This document shows positions 34,884 to 44,380 of a stretch of DNA of 64,000 bases, piece after piece. The first letter of the stretch is position 1. Every line of letters begins with the position of its first letter. This DNA comes from Paenibacillus mendelii (GTDB lineage: Bacteria; Bacillota; Bacilli; Paenibacillales; Paenibacillaceae), in NCBI RefSeq assembly GCF_024498075.1, contig NZ_JANHOF010000019.1:15443-79442 (forward strand), in the 5' to 3' direction. The notes below the pieces were generated by a model that saw nothing but the letters and a program-made list of their open reading frames with translations, did no database searches and was not told the origin of the DNA. Position numbers and translations under genes: made by a program.

Positions 34884-36401
34884 TTGCATATTAATGATCG
34901 ATTGTCAGGAAACCGGCGGAATCTCTTCTTATATCTAATCCTCGTCCTCGCCCCTTTATGCGTATTCAGCACGATCTATTTGCCGCTGAAGACCGGCAGT
35001 GCTTACTCCGCTCTGAAGGAGACGGCGTATCGAACCTCGGGCTTTCACGCCCTGTATATCGAGAACTTCTTCGGAGAAACGATTGGCCGCTTGGAGAGCG
35101 CGGCGATCTATCTAAGCTCCGTGGACAGTAAATCGCAAATCATTGATGAAATGCTGCGGGTAACGCATAACATGGATTCCCGGTTCTCGGGTTTCTATTG
35201 GGTGAGCGCGGCAGGGGATATCATACAAAGCTCAAATCCATTAAGGGATCCGGTTAATTTAGGAGATCGATCGTATTTTCAACTGGCGCTGGAAACAGGG
35301 AAGACGCAAATTTCCGAGGCGCATATCGGCCGGGTTACGCAGAAGTATATCTTCTCGATTGCGACCCCGGTTTACAATAAATCAGGTCTGATTGACGGCG
35401 TGCTCGTCGGGAGCATTCAATTGCATGAAATGGAAGAAACACTCACTCAAGCGATCAGGGGCGAGCGGATTCAGCTGATCGACCAGAAGAATCAAGTCAT
35501 TGCAGAGACCAAGCCGTTGCCGTCAAGCAAGCATACCGCCTCCTCGTACGTCATGCTGGATGCGGTCCCGTGGAAGGTTAATGCGATCATGTCCTTTGAT
35601 TACCGCACTGCAGTGGTGCGGCCGTATCTCGTCTATTTGGGGGTGCTCTTGCTCCTGCTGAACATCGCCTATTTGCTGGCGAAAGCGCAGCTGATGAAAC
35701 GGCAGCTGGCCAAGGAATTGGCGCAGATCGAAGCGGACAAGTTGAAGCTGATCGGTACCATTGCAGCGAGCACGGCTCATGAAATACGCAATCCGCTTAC
35801 CGGTATTAAAGGCTTCATCGCCCTGCTTAGCGATAAATACAAGGATGATAAGGACCAGTATTATTTTTCCTTGATTCAAACGGAAGTGAACCGGATCAAT
35901 GCCATCGTGAGCGAGCTGCTCATTATCGGCAAGCCGACCGAAGCCTCCACTGAAATTCATCATGTGAATGATGTCGTTGCAGAGATGGTTCCGCTCATCG
36001 AGTCGGAGGCCCATTTGTACAACGTAGGACTGAGGATCGAGCTGACCAATGAATCGGCTTTCGTTAAACTCTCCAAGGACCACTTCAAGCAGATTATATT
36101 GAATTTGGTCAAGAACGCGCTGGAAGCGATGGAAAAGGGCGGGGACCTATCGATTGTGACGGAAGTGTCGGCGGAGTTCGTCCTGCTGAAGGTGACCGAC
36201 ACGGGCAAGGGAATGCCGCTGGAAGTGCTGGAGAAAGTCTTCACTCCGTTCTTCACGATGAAGGAGAATGGGACGGGCCTAGGCCTTCTCGTTTGCAAAC
36301 GGATCCTGGACAGCTACGGAGGCCGTCTGTTTCTCCTAAGCGAGGTCGGCAAGGGCACGGAAGCTACGATTCAGCTTCCGCGGGTCATATCGAGTCCTTA
36401 A
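34884..36401 (+). CDS. Membrane histidine kinase, sporulation-kinase (KinB/PilS-like) type
   Basis: From TTG 34884 the protein has 505 residues: a membrane helix (about 15-34), an extracytoplasmic Cache-type sensor (about 40-240), a second helix near 255-275, then HisKA with phosphoacceptor H299 (STAHEIRNPLTG) and a HATPase domain with NLVKNALEA, DTGKGMP and GTGLGL. The motif set is that of KinB-like kinases that feed Spo0F. AAGGAG is 10 bases upstream; the longer in-frame start at 34836 has no site. No response regulator is adjacent, in line with a phosphorelay kinase. Confidence 0.9.
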   Translation: MHINDRLSGNRRNLFLYLILVLAPLCVFSTIYLPLKTGSAYSALKETAYRTSGFHALYIENFFGETIGRLESAAIYLSSVDSKSQIIDEMLRVTHNMDSRFSGFYWVSAAGDIIQSSNPLRDPVNLGDRSYFQLALETGKTQISEAHIGRVTQKYIFSIATPVYNKSGLIDGVLVGSIQLHEMEETLTQAIRGERIQLIDQKNQVIAETKPLPSSKHTASSYVMLDAVPWKVNAIMSFDYRTAVVRPYLVYLGVLLLLLNIAYLLAKAQLMKRQLAKELAQIEADKLKLIGTIAASTAHEIRNPLTGIKGFIALLSDKYKDDKDQYYFSLIQTEVNRINAIVSELLIIGKPTEASTEIHHVNDVVAEMVPLIESEAHLYNVGLRIELTNESAFVKLSKDHFKQIILNLVKNALEAMEKGGDLSIVTEVSAEFVLLKVTDTGKGMPLEVLEKVFTPFFTMKENGTGLGLLVCKRILDSYGGRLFLLSEVGKGTEATIQLPRVISSP

Positions 36402-36459
36402 CGGGCGGTCAATGGACTGCAGTGAATGTACCCATCTACAAGGAAAGGAGCAGGATCTC

Positions 36460-36828
36460 ATGGCAGAAGCCGATTTTGCAGCTATTTACGCTCGACTTAA
36501 GATGATCCTGCAGCCCTATGAAGCATCGTTGGATTTGAAGGCGGATACGAATGAGAATTACTATTTAGATACGTATACTATTAATCCGGCTAACAAGAAG
36601 CCGATCTTCTTCGGTGCGGCTGCATGGAAGAAGAATTATGTCAGCTTTCACCTTATGCCGGTGTATGTTAACCCCTCTCTACTCAATGGTGTTTCAGCTG
36701 ATTTGCGCAAGAGGATGCAGGGAAAGTCTTGCTTTAACTTTAAGCGGATGGACGAGGCGTCGTTTCAGGAATTGGAACGATTAACGGCCGCGGGTGTTCA
36801 AGATTACAAGGATCGCGGGTTTATCTAG
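36460..36828 (+). CDS. DUF1801-like small protein
   Basis: The 122-residue protein has the segment SFHLMPVYVNPSLL and GKSCFNFK seen in DUF1801/YdhG-type domains, for which no firm function is known. ATG 36460 has AAAGGAG 9 bases upstream; an earlier ATG at 36412 has no comparable site. It follows the kinase by 58 bases and may be co-transcribed. The fit to DUF1801 is by pattern only. Confidence 0.7.
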   Translation: MAEADFAAIYARLKMILQPYEASLDLKADTNENYYLDTYTINPANKKPIFFGAAAWKKNYVSFHLMPVYVNPSLLNGVSADLRKRMQGKSCFNFKRMDEASFQELERLTAAGVQDYKDRGFI

Positions 36829-36860
36829 GCGGTCGATCAGCGTTACCAAGTCGATTACAG

Positions 36861-36887
36861 CCTCGTGCCCAGCACGGGGTTCTTTCT
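36861..36887 (+). terminator. Weak terminator after the DUF1801-like gene
   Basis: CCTCGTGC-CCA-GCACGGGG stem followed by TTCTTTCTT. Confidence 0.6.
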
Positions 36888-37039
36888 TCATGATCAAGCT
36901 GAGAGGTGATATTCATTAAAAGATATGAAGCATTCTATAGACTTCGTAGGATATTAGCACTATAATACATTATACAAAGATTATACAACTATGTGGTTTT
37001 GCAATGCCGCTTTCTATTCGAAAGTCGAGGAGAACAACC

Positions 37040-38383
37040 ATGGGAAAATGCCCCTATACTGCCTTCACGTCCTTATTCGCAAGAGATGCTTCTAAAAAAA
37101 CAACTTCGCTGCCCTTCACAGATAACTTTCACGGAAACGCCCATGCTCTCGCAAGTATTGAATTCCTTGAGGATGAATTTATGGTTCAGCTCGATATGAT
37201 CGGTTTGACCGTCGAGGATCTGAGCATGCTGAAGAAATACCAGCCAATCGTGGTGGAGTATATCGATGATATTGTGGAATCCTTCTATAAGAAGGTTCTC
37301 CATGTCCCCGGCCTTCAGACCATCATTATGAAGAACAGCTCGGTGGAGAAGCTGCGTCTAACGCTTCGCGGCCATCTGATCGAAATGTTTGACGGCCGGA
37401 TCGACAGCGAATTTGTGCAGAAGCGATTGAAGATCGCTTCGGTGCATCAACGGGTCGGATTGGAGCCCAAATGGTATATGGGTGCTTTTCAAAATCTTCA
37501 GAATACGCTTCTCGGCATCATTCACAACTATTTGAAGGATAATACCGAGGGGCTGGCTCTGAGCAAAGCGATTACCAAGCTGCTCAATTTTGAGCAGCAG
37601 CTGGTTCTTGAAGCCTATGAGAAGATGAATGTGGAGCATCAAGAGCAGCAGTATGAGATTATTAAACAGGAGCTGAAGGAGAAGATCATCTCCGTTAGCC
37701 AGAAGCTGGCTTCCTTAACGGAACAGACGAATATCTCGACGCAGGAGCTGATCGGCTCGAGTAATCAAGTGGCCGCTTCTTTCATGAGCAGCTCGGAGAA
37801 GACGAAGGAATCCCGAACGCTTGCGATCAAGGGAACGGAGAATATAGCCAAGCTGGAGCAAAGCATGGCATCCATTCATGGCAGCTCACTGCATATGGAG
37901 GAAGCCGTCCGTCATCTCCGCGACTCCTCGCTGCAGATCAAGCAAATTGTGACCATCGTGGAGGAGATCTCCAGCCAGATTAAGCTGTTGTCGCTCAATG
38001 CTTCCATCGAAGCGGCAAGAGCGGGGGAATATGGAGCCGGGTTCTCCGTTGTTGCCCAAGAGGTCAAGAAGCTCTCGGAAGAAACGAGAATCGCCGTCAG
38101 CCGGATTAGCGAGCTCATTAAGAAGTCCAACACCTATACGGCCGAAGTCGTGAGTTCGATTGAAACGGTTCAAGTCCACGTTCAAGCCGGTCAACGGGAA
38201 TCCACGCACACGAACGAAATGTTCACCTTGATTTTACGGTCGCTGCAGAGCGGGTTGAGTGAATTGGATCTCGTGGAAATCGAGATTCAAGGACTGGTTA
38301 GGGGAATTGGCGAGGTTGGAACGGCTACCGTGGAGGTTGCCAGTTCGGCTGAAGAGCTGAATCATACCGCCCATAATTATTAA
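37040..38383 (+). CDS. hemAT: HemAT-type globin-coupled aerotaxis receptor
   Basis: The 447-residue soluble receptor has an N-terminal globin sensor (about residues 20-185) with the heme-proximal histidine H136 in the [15 protein letters not shown] motif, then a coiled-coil linker and a methyl-accepting chemotaxis signalling domain. The conserved hairpin ([17 protein letters not shown]) is at about 316-332. It senses oxygen through heme and signals to CheA. ATG 37040 with GAGGAG 8 bases upstream is chosen; the frame from 37004 has no site. The length matches B. subtilis HemAT (432 residues). Confidence 0.95.
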   Translation: MGKCPYTAFTSLFARDASKKTTSLPFTDNFHGNAHALASIEFLEDEFMVQLDMIGLTVEDLSMLKKYQPIVVEYIDDIVESFYKKVLHVPGLQTIIMKNSSVEKLRLTLRGHLIEMFDGRIDSEFVQKRLKIASVHQRVGLEPKWYMGAFQNLQNTLLGIIHNYLKDNTEGLALSKAITKLLNFEQQLVLEAYEKMNVEHQEQQYEIIKQELKEKIISVSQKLASLTEQTNISTQELIGSSNQVAASFMSSSEKTKESRTLAIKGTENIAKLEQSMASIHGSSLHMEEAVRHLRDSSLQIKQIVTIVEEISSQIKLLSLNASIEAARAGEYGAGFSVVAQEVKKLSEETRIAVSRISELIKKSNTYTAEVVSSIETVQVHVQAGQRESTHTNEMFTLILRSLQSGLSELDLVEIEIQGLVRGIGEVGTATVEVASSAEELNHTAHNY

Positions 38384-38500
38384 AAAGCTGATTTTTCCTT
38401 GTATGGAAGCCCTCGGTGGACTCGCTTTCGTGGTATAATAGCATATAAAGAGTATAATGCTTTGTGATGACGGAGCAAGAACAAGAGAGGTTGCATACGG

Positions 38501-38722
38501 ATGAATAAGTTTACAGACTGGAATCAGAAGGTGAAGCAAACATTTCTAGCTACCAGCAATGTAGAGGTATTTACAGTGATGGAAGCCGGTAAGATGCTCG
38601 GCCTTACGAAGGATCAGATGAAGGCTTACGTCGATAAGCACGGGTTAACCAAAGTTCCCATTATGAGAAGCGTGCATAGATATCTTTTACTCAAGAGCGA
38701 GATTGAAGCCATAGTGGGTTAA
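38501..38722 (+). CDS. Small helix-turn-helix-like hypothetical protein
   Basis: The 73-residue basic protein has the helical pattern VMEAGKMLGLTKDQMKAYVDKHGL (read as separate helices at 26-35 and 37-48) like a MerR/excisionase-type DNA-binding fold. AGAGAGG is upstream of the ATG and the terminator at 38735 supports a real transcript. The function is unknown. Confidence 0.6.
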   Translation: MNKFTDWNQKVKQTFLATSNVEVFTVMEAGKMLGLTKDQMKAYVDKHGLTKVPIMRSVHRYLLLKSEIEAIVG

Positions 38723-38734
38723 TCCAACTGCATG

Positions 38735-38770
38735 AAAAAGCACTGACCTTGTAGAGTCGGTGCTTTTTTA
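38735..38770 (+). terminator. Rho-independent terminator
   Basis: AAAAAGCACTGAC-CTTGTAGA-GTCGGTGCTTTTTT: 11-bp stem with a six-base T-run. Confidence 0.9.
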
Positions 38771-38843
38771 TGGTCTATTTTCCCTGCATCCCCTGTTTGT
38801 AGAGCAACCAACCAGTATAATAGAGGCAAGGAGGCGAGGGGAT

Positions 38844-39758
38844 ATGATGGTGAACGAACGAATGGGCTTCTCTGCAGAGGATCGTCTGTTAATTGTGAAC
38901 GGTGACGATTTTGGGATGTGTCATGCTGCAAATGCAGGTATTGGACAGCTATTGGAGGAAGGCGTCATTTCCTCGGCGACCGTTATGGTTCCATGCGCAT
39001 GGTCAGCAGAAGCAGCGGCGATTGCATCGGGCAATCCGGCCTATGATATCGGAATTCATCTGACGCTAACATCTGAGTGGGAGCCGTACAAATGGGGGCC
39101 TGTACGGCAGGATGGACCAGTCGATACGCTCGTGACGAAGCAAGGCTGGTTCCCGCCTGATTGCAAGACTGTCGAGCTGCAGGCAGACTCGGAGCAGGTG
39201 AAGCAAGAGCTGTTCGCCCAAGTGCAGCGGGGAATTGCCATGGGCATCGATCCGACGCATCTCGATAATCATATGGGCAGCGTGTACGGGCTAGCGACGG
39301 GAAGAGACTTTCTGGAGGAGACCCTAGAGGTATGCGAGCACTTTCAACTGCCGCTTCGCCTGCCGAAGAATCCGGGAGATCGTGAGAAGCATATGCCGCC
39401 GGCATTGCTCGAGCGCTATCGGGAGCGGCTGCAATCGGCGGAGAAGCGAGGCGTCATGCTGATCGACCATCTCGACGGACTGTCGTTTCATCTGGAGCCT
39501 GGAGAAGATTATGACCAAGCCAGAGAGACGATGATCGGGAAGCTCCGTTCCATGAAAGCCGGCATAACGGAGATGATCATACATCCGTTTCACGATACCG
39601 ACGAGCTGAGGGCGGTCATGCCGCATTGGGAGAAGCGCAGGATTGAATTCGAGCTGTTCCGCGACCCGGTTATCAGGCGTGTGTTGGAGGAAGAGGGTAT
39701 CCGCATGATCGGCTGGAGAGACCTGCGGAATGTCCAGCGCAGTGGTGGACATACCTAG
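38844..39758 (+). CDS. ChbG/YdjC-family carbohydrate deacetylase
   Basis: The 304-residue enzyme has the metal pair D21-D22 in VNGDDFGMC, plus GIHLTLT and HLDNHMGS, which fit ChbG/YdjC deacetylases that act on chitooligosaccharides. ATG 38844 has AAGGAGG 8 bases upstream, whereas an in-frame start at 38760 falls in the preceding terminator. It stands alone, so the substrate is set only by family. No signal peptide is visible, so it is cytoplasmic. Confidence 0.88.
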   Translation: MMVNERMGFSAEDRLLIVNGDDFGMCHAANAGIGQLLEEGVISSATVMVPCAWSAEAAAIASGNPAYDIGIHLTLTSEWEPYKWGPVRQDGPVDTLVTKQGWFPPDCKTVELQADSEQVKQELFAQVQRGIAMGIDPTHLDNHMGSVYGLATGRDFLEETLEVCEHFQLPLRLPKNPGDREKHMPPALLERYRERLQSAEKRGVMLIDHLDGLSFHLEPGEDYDQARETMIGKLRSMKAGITEMIIHPFHDTDELRAVMPHWEKRRIEFELFRDPVIRRVLEEEGIRMIGWRDLRNVQRSGGHT

Positions 39759-39853
39759 ACGGCACCCGTCAATCACGCAGTAAGAATAGGATGCGTGGAA
39801 GGCAGGAGAGTTGAGTGAGGTAATACCGGAACGAAGGGGCCGATTCAAAAGTA

Positions 39854-39892
39854 ATGGTGGTGCAGGGAATGATTCCTGCACCACCATTTTTC
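39854..39892 (+). terminator. Strong terminator
   Basis: ATGGTGGTGCAGG-GAATGATT-CCTGCACCACCAT followed by TTTTT, about 95 bases after the ChbG-like stop. Confidence 0.9.
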
Positions 39893-39965
39893 TTCTTCCT
39901 CTTCCTTCATCGATAAAGAAAATGAGAGGATGTATCGTCTGTAGGAGCGACAGCGTTTGCCTTTG

Positions 39966-40016
39966 GAATCGTGAAATCTCCTTGCTGCGAGTTTACCTAA
40001 TCCAATTTCACGATTC
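39966..40016. repeat. Unexplained inverted repeat
   Basis: GAATCGTGAAAT (39966-39977) and ATTTCACGATTC (40005-40016) are exact complements with a 27-base loop. No T-run or start codon context is present. The 39893-40106 gap has no gene. Confidence 0.8.
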
Positions 40017-40106
40017 TAACAGCAACCGGAAGGAGATGCATCCCCCATAACTATGATCGATATATAATGCCTATTTTCCATTTACTCACACGTTATCGGT
40101 GGATCA

Positions 40107-40892
40107 CTACAATCCCATACGTGTCAGAACGCCTTCAAACGAGAAGTCGACGCGGTCGTCTCCGCAAAGATACCGATAAAATTTAGCTCCTGCAATTTGG
40201 GTTAATCTGCTGTCGTTACCCGCAAAAGCGTGGTAGTTTCTGAATTCCGCTGCGACCTCAGGACCTTTGTAGTCATCCATGTTGAACAGGCCGCGCTGCT
40301 CCTGGCCGGGACGGAGCCGGAGCTTGAATACATAGCGAGTCTCATCCGTATAATTCGGCTGAGCGCAGTGCCAGATGTCATTGTGCAGAAAGCCGATCGT
40401 TCCGGCTTTGGACACCAGCTTACGCTGTCCGATGATGTTCTTGTAGCGGGCAATGCTAGCGGTATTTACTTTATTATGCAGATGAGAGCCGGGAAGAATC
40501 AGGGTCGGCCCCATAATTTCAGGCGTGTCATGGGAGAAGTAGAAGGCTTGGATATCGAAGCCGAATGGCCGCGTGTCGATGACCGAATCCGCATGATATG
40601 CTTGCCCGACGTGATATTGAGCGGGAACGACATGCAGGGCCGAATGGTCGTAGACCGGTTCGGAACCGACTAAGCTCTGCAGAACTCCCTTCACCTGAGG
40701 CAGCTCGAAAATTTCTTGGATCACCTTGGAACCCGCCCAATAGCTGCCGGGACCCTTCCAGGCTTTCTGCTCGGCATGGGCAGCTTCGTTCAGCTCTTGA
40801 GGAACGAGGTTCTCAAGCTGAATATATCCGTTCACGGCGAACGATGCCATCTGACGAGCATTTAACAAGTGATGCTTCTCGACGTTACTCAT
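40107..40892 (-). CDS. Phytanoyl-CoA dioxygenase (PhyH)-family oxygenase
   Basis: The 261-residue Fe(II)/2-oxoglutarate oxygenase has the facial-triad histidine and aspartate at H100 and D102 (AYHADS) and a distal histidine at 170 or 175 (HNDIWHC), with R186 for 2-oxoglutarate. It would hydroxylate a small substrate. It overlaps the end of the small gene before it by 8 bases, so the two are one operon. A divergent AraC gene (41294) is the likely regulator. The substrate is unknown. Confidence 0.85.
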   Translation of the reverse strand: MSNVEKHHLLNARQMASFAVNGYIQLENLVPQELNEAAHAEQKAWKGPGSYWAGSKVIQEIFELPQVKGVLQSLVGSEPVYDHSALHVVPAQYHVGQAYHADSVIDTRPFGFDIQAFYFSHDTPEIMGPTLILPGSHLHNKVNTASIARYKNIIGQRKLVSKAGTIGFLHNDIWHCAQPNYTDETRYVFKLRLRPGQEQRGLFNMDDYKGPEVAAEFRNYHAFAGNDSRLTQIAGAKFYRYLCGDDRVDFSFEGVLTRMGL

Positions 40893-41175
40893 CGATTGTC
40901 ACCTTCCTCTCCAAGACGTATTCATAAGGAAGAGCACCCAGCTCATGCTCGAAGCCGGAACGGTATACAGGCATCGTTGGCAGCTGGAGAACGTTCCAGC
41001 CGTCTCTCATGGCATCCAGTACGGACCGGTACGGAGGCGTTTGTGAATCGCCTGTATTCATCTGCAGCTCATCCTTCGACTTCGCCCCATCGTATAGAGC
41101 CCAGGCGACGGTATGTGATTCCAGACTGGAATCCGCCAAATGTAAGATTAAGATTTGCTGTCTTGTCTTGCTCAT
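40885..41175 (-). CDS. Small hypothetical protein translated with PhyH
   Basis: The 96-residue protein starts MSKTRQQILILHLADSS, has SVLDAMRDGWNVLQLP (about 51-66) and a conserved-looking VYRSGFEHELGALPYEYVL tail. ATG 41175 has GAGGGAGG upstream on the minus strand; a GTG at 41196 would add 7 residues. Its last 8 bases overlap the PhyH start. No family is recognised; it may be a partner or accessory protein. Confidence 0.72.
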   Translation of the reverse strand: MSKTRQQILILHLADSSLESHTVAWALYDGAKSKDELQMNTGDSQTPPYRSVLDAMRDGWNVLQLPTMPVYRSGFEHELGALPYEYVLERKVTIDE

Positions 41176-41293
41176 TATGACTCTTCCCTCCCTCAATGAA
41201 TTCCCTATTATCGTAATATACGCCGCAGCAATACGGGATGTATAATAGTAAGATAAAGTTGTGGTATTCTATGGTGTTTATCGAGGTGGTCAC

Positions 41294-42139
41294 ATGGAGC
41301 AGGGTCAGTTACATATGATGCGAAGCTATCTCACGAATGCGCAGCTGCAGCTCTACGCCGTGCATCACGTCAAGCTTGGCCCCGATTGGGATTATCATCT
41401 GAAGGATCCCGAGGTGAATCGGTTGTACTACTTCTTGGAGGGAGCAGGCAAGGTACGCATACGCAACCGGGACTATTCGCCGCGACCTGGCCAGTTGTTC
41501 CTGCTGCCGGCTCATGTCGAGCAAGCCTTCTCTACCGATACGGACAATACGTTTCGCAAATACTTTTGCCATTTTACACTCACAATGGGTGATATCCATT
41601 TATTGCAGCTGTTTCATGTTCCGGCCTTCATCGAGGTCGCCGATCAGGAATGGCTGGAAGAGCGCTTTCTGAAGCTGATCGAGCTCTCCCGGAGCCAATC
41701 GTTAACCGCGCCGCTGCAAATAAAATCTGTGCTCTATGAGATATTGACGCAATATCTGGACCAGGCGCTGCTTCAAGAGAATGAAGCCAATTGGGGAATA
41801 GAAGCCGTCACGCCGGCAATGACCAAGATCAATACAATTGTGAGCTATATTGAGGCAAACTTAGGGGAGAAAATGAACATTAATGAGCTGGCCAACCGGC
41901 TGCATTTTCATCCGAACTACTTCATCCAGCTGTTCAAATCCATCATGGGCGTATCGCCGATCACCTACATTACGAAGAAGCGGATGGAGAAAGCGCAGCT
42001 GCTGCTGGCCACCAGCGATCTGACTGTGACCGAAATCGCGGATGAGGTGGGGATGAGCTTGTATTACTTCTCGACCACCTTCCGCAAGCTAATCAACCTG
42101 TCGCCCTCCGAATACCGCCGTTACTTGAAGACCAAATAG
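41294..42139 (+). CDS. AraC-family regulator with cupin sensor
   Basis: The 281-residue protein has an N-terminal cupin-type sensor (YYFLEGAGKVRIRN, GQLFLLPAHVEQAF) and a C-terminal pair of helix-turn-helices (about residues 175-278) ending in NLSPSEYRRYL. ATG 41294 has GAGGTGG upstream; an in-frame GTG/ATG at 41261 is not supported. It is divergent from the PhyH operon, with a 118-base shared gap, and precedes decayed transporter genes that it may once have controlled. Confidence 0.9.
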   Translation: MEQGQLHMMRSYLTNAQLQLYAVHHVKLGPDWDYHLKDPEVNRLYYFLEGAGKVRIRNRDYSPRPGQLFLLPAHVEQAFSTDTDNTFRKYFCHFTLTMGDIHLLQLFHVPAFIEVADQEWLEERFLKLIELSRSQSLTAPLQIKSVLYEILTQYLDQALLQENEANWGIEAVTPAMTKINTIVSYIEANLGEKMNINELANRLHFHPNYFIQLFKSIMGVSPITYITKKRMEKAQLLLATSDLTVTEIADEVGMSLYYFSTTFRKLINLSPSEYRRYLKTK

Positions 42140-42224
42140 AAGACATTCACGGGATGACATGTGAGCGGCATGATTTGCTGGCGAGTGCATGTCCATTGTC
42201 TGAGATTAACCGACATTCATACGA

Positions 42225-42828
42225 ATGGCGGCTATTTGGCGTTGGGATGCGATGCGGCAGGGCAGCTGGGCGCGGTACTTCTCCAACTCGCTCGTCATCA
42301 CGTTCTTTACCGTCAGTCTGGGGCTAGTGACGATGTCTTTGGCGGGATACGCCTTTGCCAGATTGAACTTTAAGGGACGCGATCTGCTGTTCTTCTTCTC
42401 TTTGATCGGCTTGATGATTCCGGAACATTATTCCTCAGATCGCACATCCTTTCGGCATGTTCTTGTTCCGGCAATTTTTTCTTCAATTTCCGAAGGCGCT
42501 GGATGAAGCGGCCAAGATCGACGGCTGCTCCCGCTTGCGGACACTGCTGAGGATATATGTGCCTGCGAGTCTGCCGGTATTTGCCACCATGGCGCTGCTG
42601 AAGTCCATCGGTTCATGGAATCAGTATACCTGGCCCTTGGTCATTACCAATGAAGACAGCATGAGAACGGTGCAATTGGCGCTTAGCATATTCAAGACGG
42701 AATACGCGATCCAGTGGAACTACATTCTGGCCGCAACGACGTTGATCGCATTGCCGGTGCTGCTGCTCTTCCTGCTCTTGCAAAAATATTACGTGCAGGG
42801 TATCGTAACTTCAGGCGTGAAAGGATGA
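42225..42828 (+). pseudogene. Remnant of a CUT1 sugar ABC permease with 5' loss and internal deletion
   Basis: Homology starts in mid-protein (SWARYFSNSLVITFFTV) with no usable N-terminal membrane helix. The reading frame runs to GLMIPE at about 42423, then a deletion joins it to LIIPQIAHPFGMFLFRQFF in another frame (MFLFRQFF frame from 42457). The rest, with EAAKIDG and a LVITNEDSM segment, runs to TGA 42826-42828 as in intact MalG-type permeases. About 25-28 residues seem missing at the joint. A further frameshift is likely near 42230, where LAVWDAMRQG is expected. No binding protein or partner permease is nearby. Confidence 0.8.
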
Positions 42829-42850
42829 CAGTTTCATAGAGGAGGCGAAA

Positions 42851-43589
42851 ATGGCTATGAGCCACACGAATACAGACCGGCCCAATGTGATATGGGTATT
42901 CGGCGATCAGCATCGGGCGCAAGCGCTGGGCTGCAGCGGCGATCCGAACGTTCATACGCCGAATATCGACAATCTGGCCGCAGGCGGCGTGAATTTTAAT
43001 CGAGCGTTATCGGGCTTTCCGCTCTGCTGCCCAACCAGAGGCTCCTTGTTGACGGGACGTTATCCGCATCGCTGCGTTCCTTTTCCATTATAGGCTCCCC
43101 GGATTCGAAACCGATGAGCTGACGAATCTATTGATCGAGCATATCGACGAGCGCGGCGCGCAACGAAAATCCGGTAATGACCAGCCTTTCTTCGCGGTCC
43201 TGTCGGTGCAGCCGCCCCATAATCCATATATGGCTCCGGAGGCGTTTCGAAGCAAGCATACTCCGGGAAAGGTTGAGCTGCGTCCCAACGTACCGCCGAT
43301 TGAAGGAGTGCGAAGCGAGGCGCGGAACGATGCCGGCTACTATGCAATGATCGAGAATCTGGATTGGAATCTGGGACGGATCCGGGATTGCTTGCGCGAA
43401 GCCGGGCTTGATTTCAACACCCATATCGTATTCTTCAGCGATCATGGCGATCTGCACGGCAGTCATGGCCAGTTTCACAAGATGAGCCCGCTGGAAGAAG
43501 CTACCTGCTTTCGGGCAGGTTTTTTTAATCGTCACTTCGATAGCTCTATTCCTGATAAAAAGGGTAAGAATGGAGATCCTGTGAAGTAA
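42851..43589 (+). pseudogene. Sulfatase pseudogene with an internal deletion and lost 3' end
   Basis: The first 70 residues fit an N-terminal arylsulfatase domain: RPNVIWVFGDQH at 11-22 and the modified-cysteine motif CCPTRGSLLTGRYPH, which would be processed to formylglycine. At about 43078 the frame ends (VPFPL stop) and the next homologous part, PGFETDELTNLLIEH, is in another frame. The gap suggests loss of roughly 90 residues. The 3' part keeps FFSDHGDLHGSHGQFHK and then breaks at SPLEEA, where a terminator-like hairpin (43503) and unrelated sequence begin. The ribosome site GAGGAGG is intact. Confidence 0.8.
43503..43527 (+). terminator. Terminator hairpin at the sulfatase breakpoint
   Basis: CCTGC-TTTCGG-GCAGG followed by seven T, exactly where sulfatase homology ends; it may be a retained deletion border. 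Confidence 0.75.
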
Positions 43590-43603
43590 GACATGACAAA
43601 TTA

Positions 43604-43639
43604 AAACCCACCGTTGGGAGTCGCTCTAACGGTGGGTTT
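43604..43639. terminator. Perfect hairpin, bidirectional terminator candidate
   Basis: AAACCCACCGTT and AACGGTGGGTTT are exact complements around a 12-base loop, followed by C-G-C-TT. It lies between the sulfatase remnant and the minus-strand gene at 43709. Confidence 0.7.
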
Positions 43640-43708
43640 CGCTTGAATCATTTCTTGGGTGCCGCAGGGTTCGACCCCGGCTGCAGTGCGTTGATAGTAT
43701 TGGAACGG

Positions 43709-44110
43709 TCAGCCATAGACGCTTCTAGTTATGATATCGGTCAGCTCTGATTTATGTGATTCATATTCGTGCATAGCAAGACTTCCGTTAATGAGACGCT
43801 CATCCAGCTGGTCGGTCAGCTCGGCGACCTGCAGATCGATGATGTTCTGCACGTCAAGCTGATTGTCTTCCGCTATGCTAGCAAGCGACTTGCCGCTGTA
43901 TAATGCTTCCTGGACAGCTTCGTCCGAGGATACGCCAAGCGCTTGCAGGAAACGATCTTCCTGAGGAGCTGTACTCTTATTGGATAACGAAGGCAATGTA
44001 TCGGGTTTCGGTACGGCACTGGCTGTAGGCGCGTATTTCTCATCACTCCACATGCCAACTGCAATTGCGAATGCTAAGGTGCTCATGATTATAATGCGTT
44101 TAGGATCCAT
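43709..44110 (-). CDS. Secreted or membrane-anchored hypothetical protein
   Basis: The 133-residue protein has a signal-like N-terminus (IIIMSTLAFAIAVGMW, about residues 6-21), a low-complexity S/T/P linker and a C-terminal helical part with the repeated idea of ALGVSSDEAVQEALYSGKS, LASIAEDNQ and VQNIIDL, as in small DUF-like helical domains of Paenibacillus. Function is unknown. The region 44111-44380 upstream has no gene. Confidence 0.65.
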   Translation of the reverse strand: MDPKRIIIMSTLAFAIAVGMWSDEKYAPTASAVPKPDTLPSLSNKSTAPQEDRFLQALGVSSDEAVQEALYSGKSLASIAEDNQLDVQNIIDLQVAELTDQLDERLINGSLAMHEYESHKSELTDIITRSVYG

Positions 44111-44380
44111 AGGTTAATCCTCTTTTCAGAGTTAATAGGTTGTTCTCTACGGGTCGACGGGGTTACTTAAGTATGGTGATGCTTGTCTTCTAGCTTACGT
44201 ATGAGTCCAGGTTGCGTTCCGGAATTCATCTGCTTCTATTGTACACGAGCCACCTTAAATATAACTTAATCTGAGATGACGATCAAATGACGAAGGCTTT
44301 AGTTGGACGCGACGACCCGATAAGTATCTGAGGAGATGATCGAATAGACAGAAGCCGATGGAGGAAGAACAGGGGAGTGA

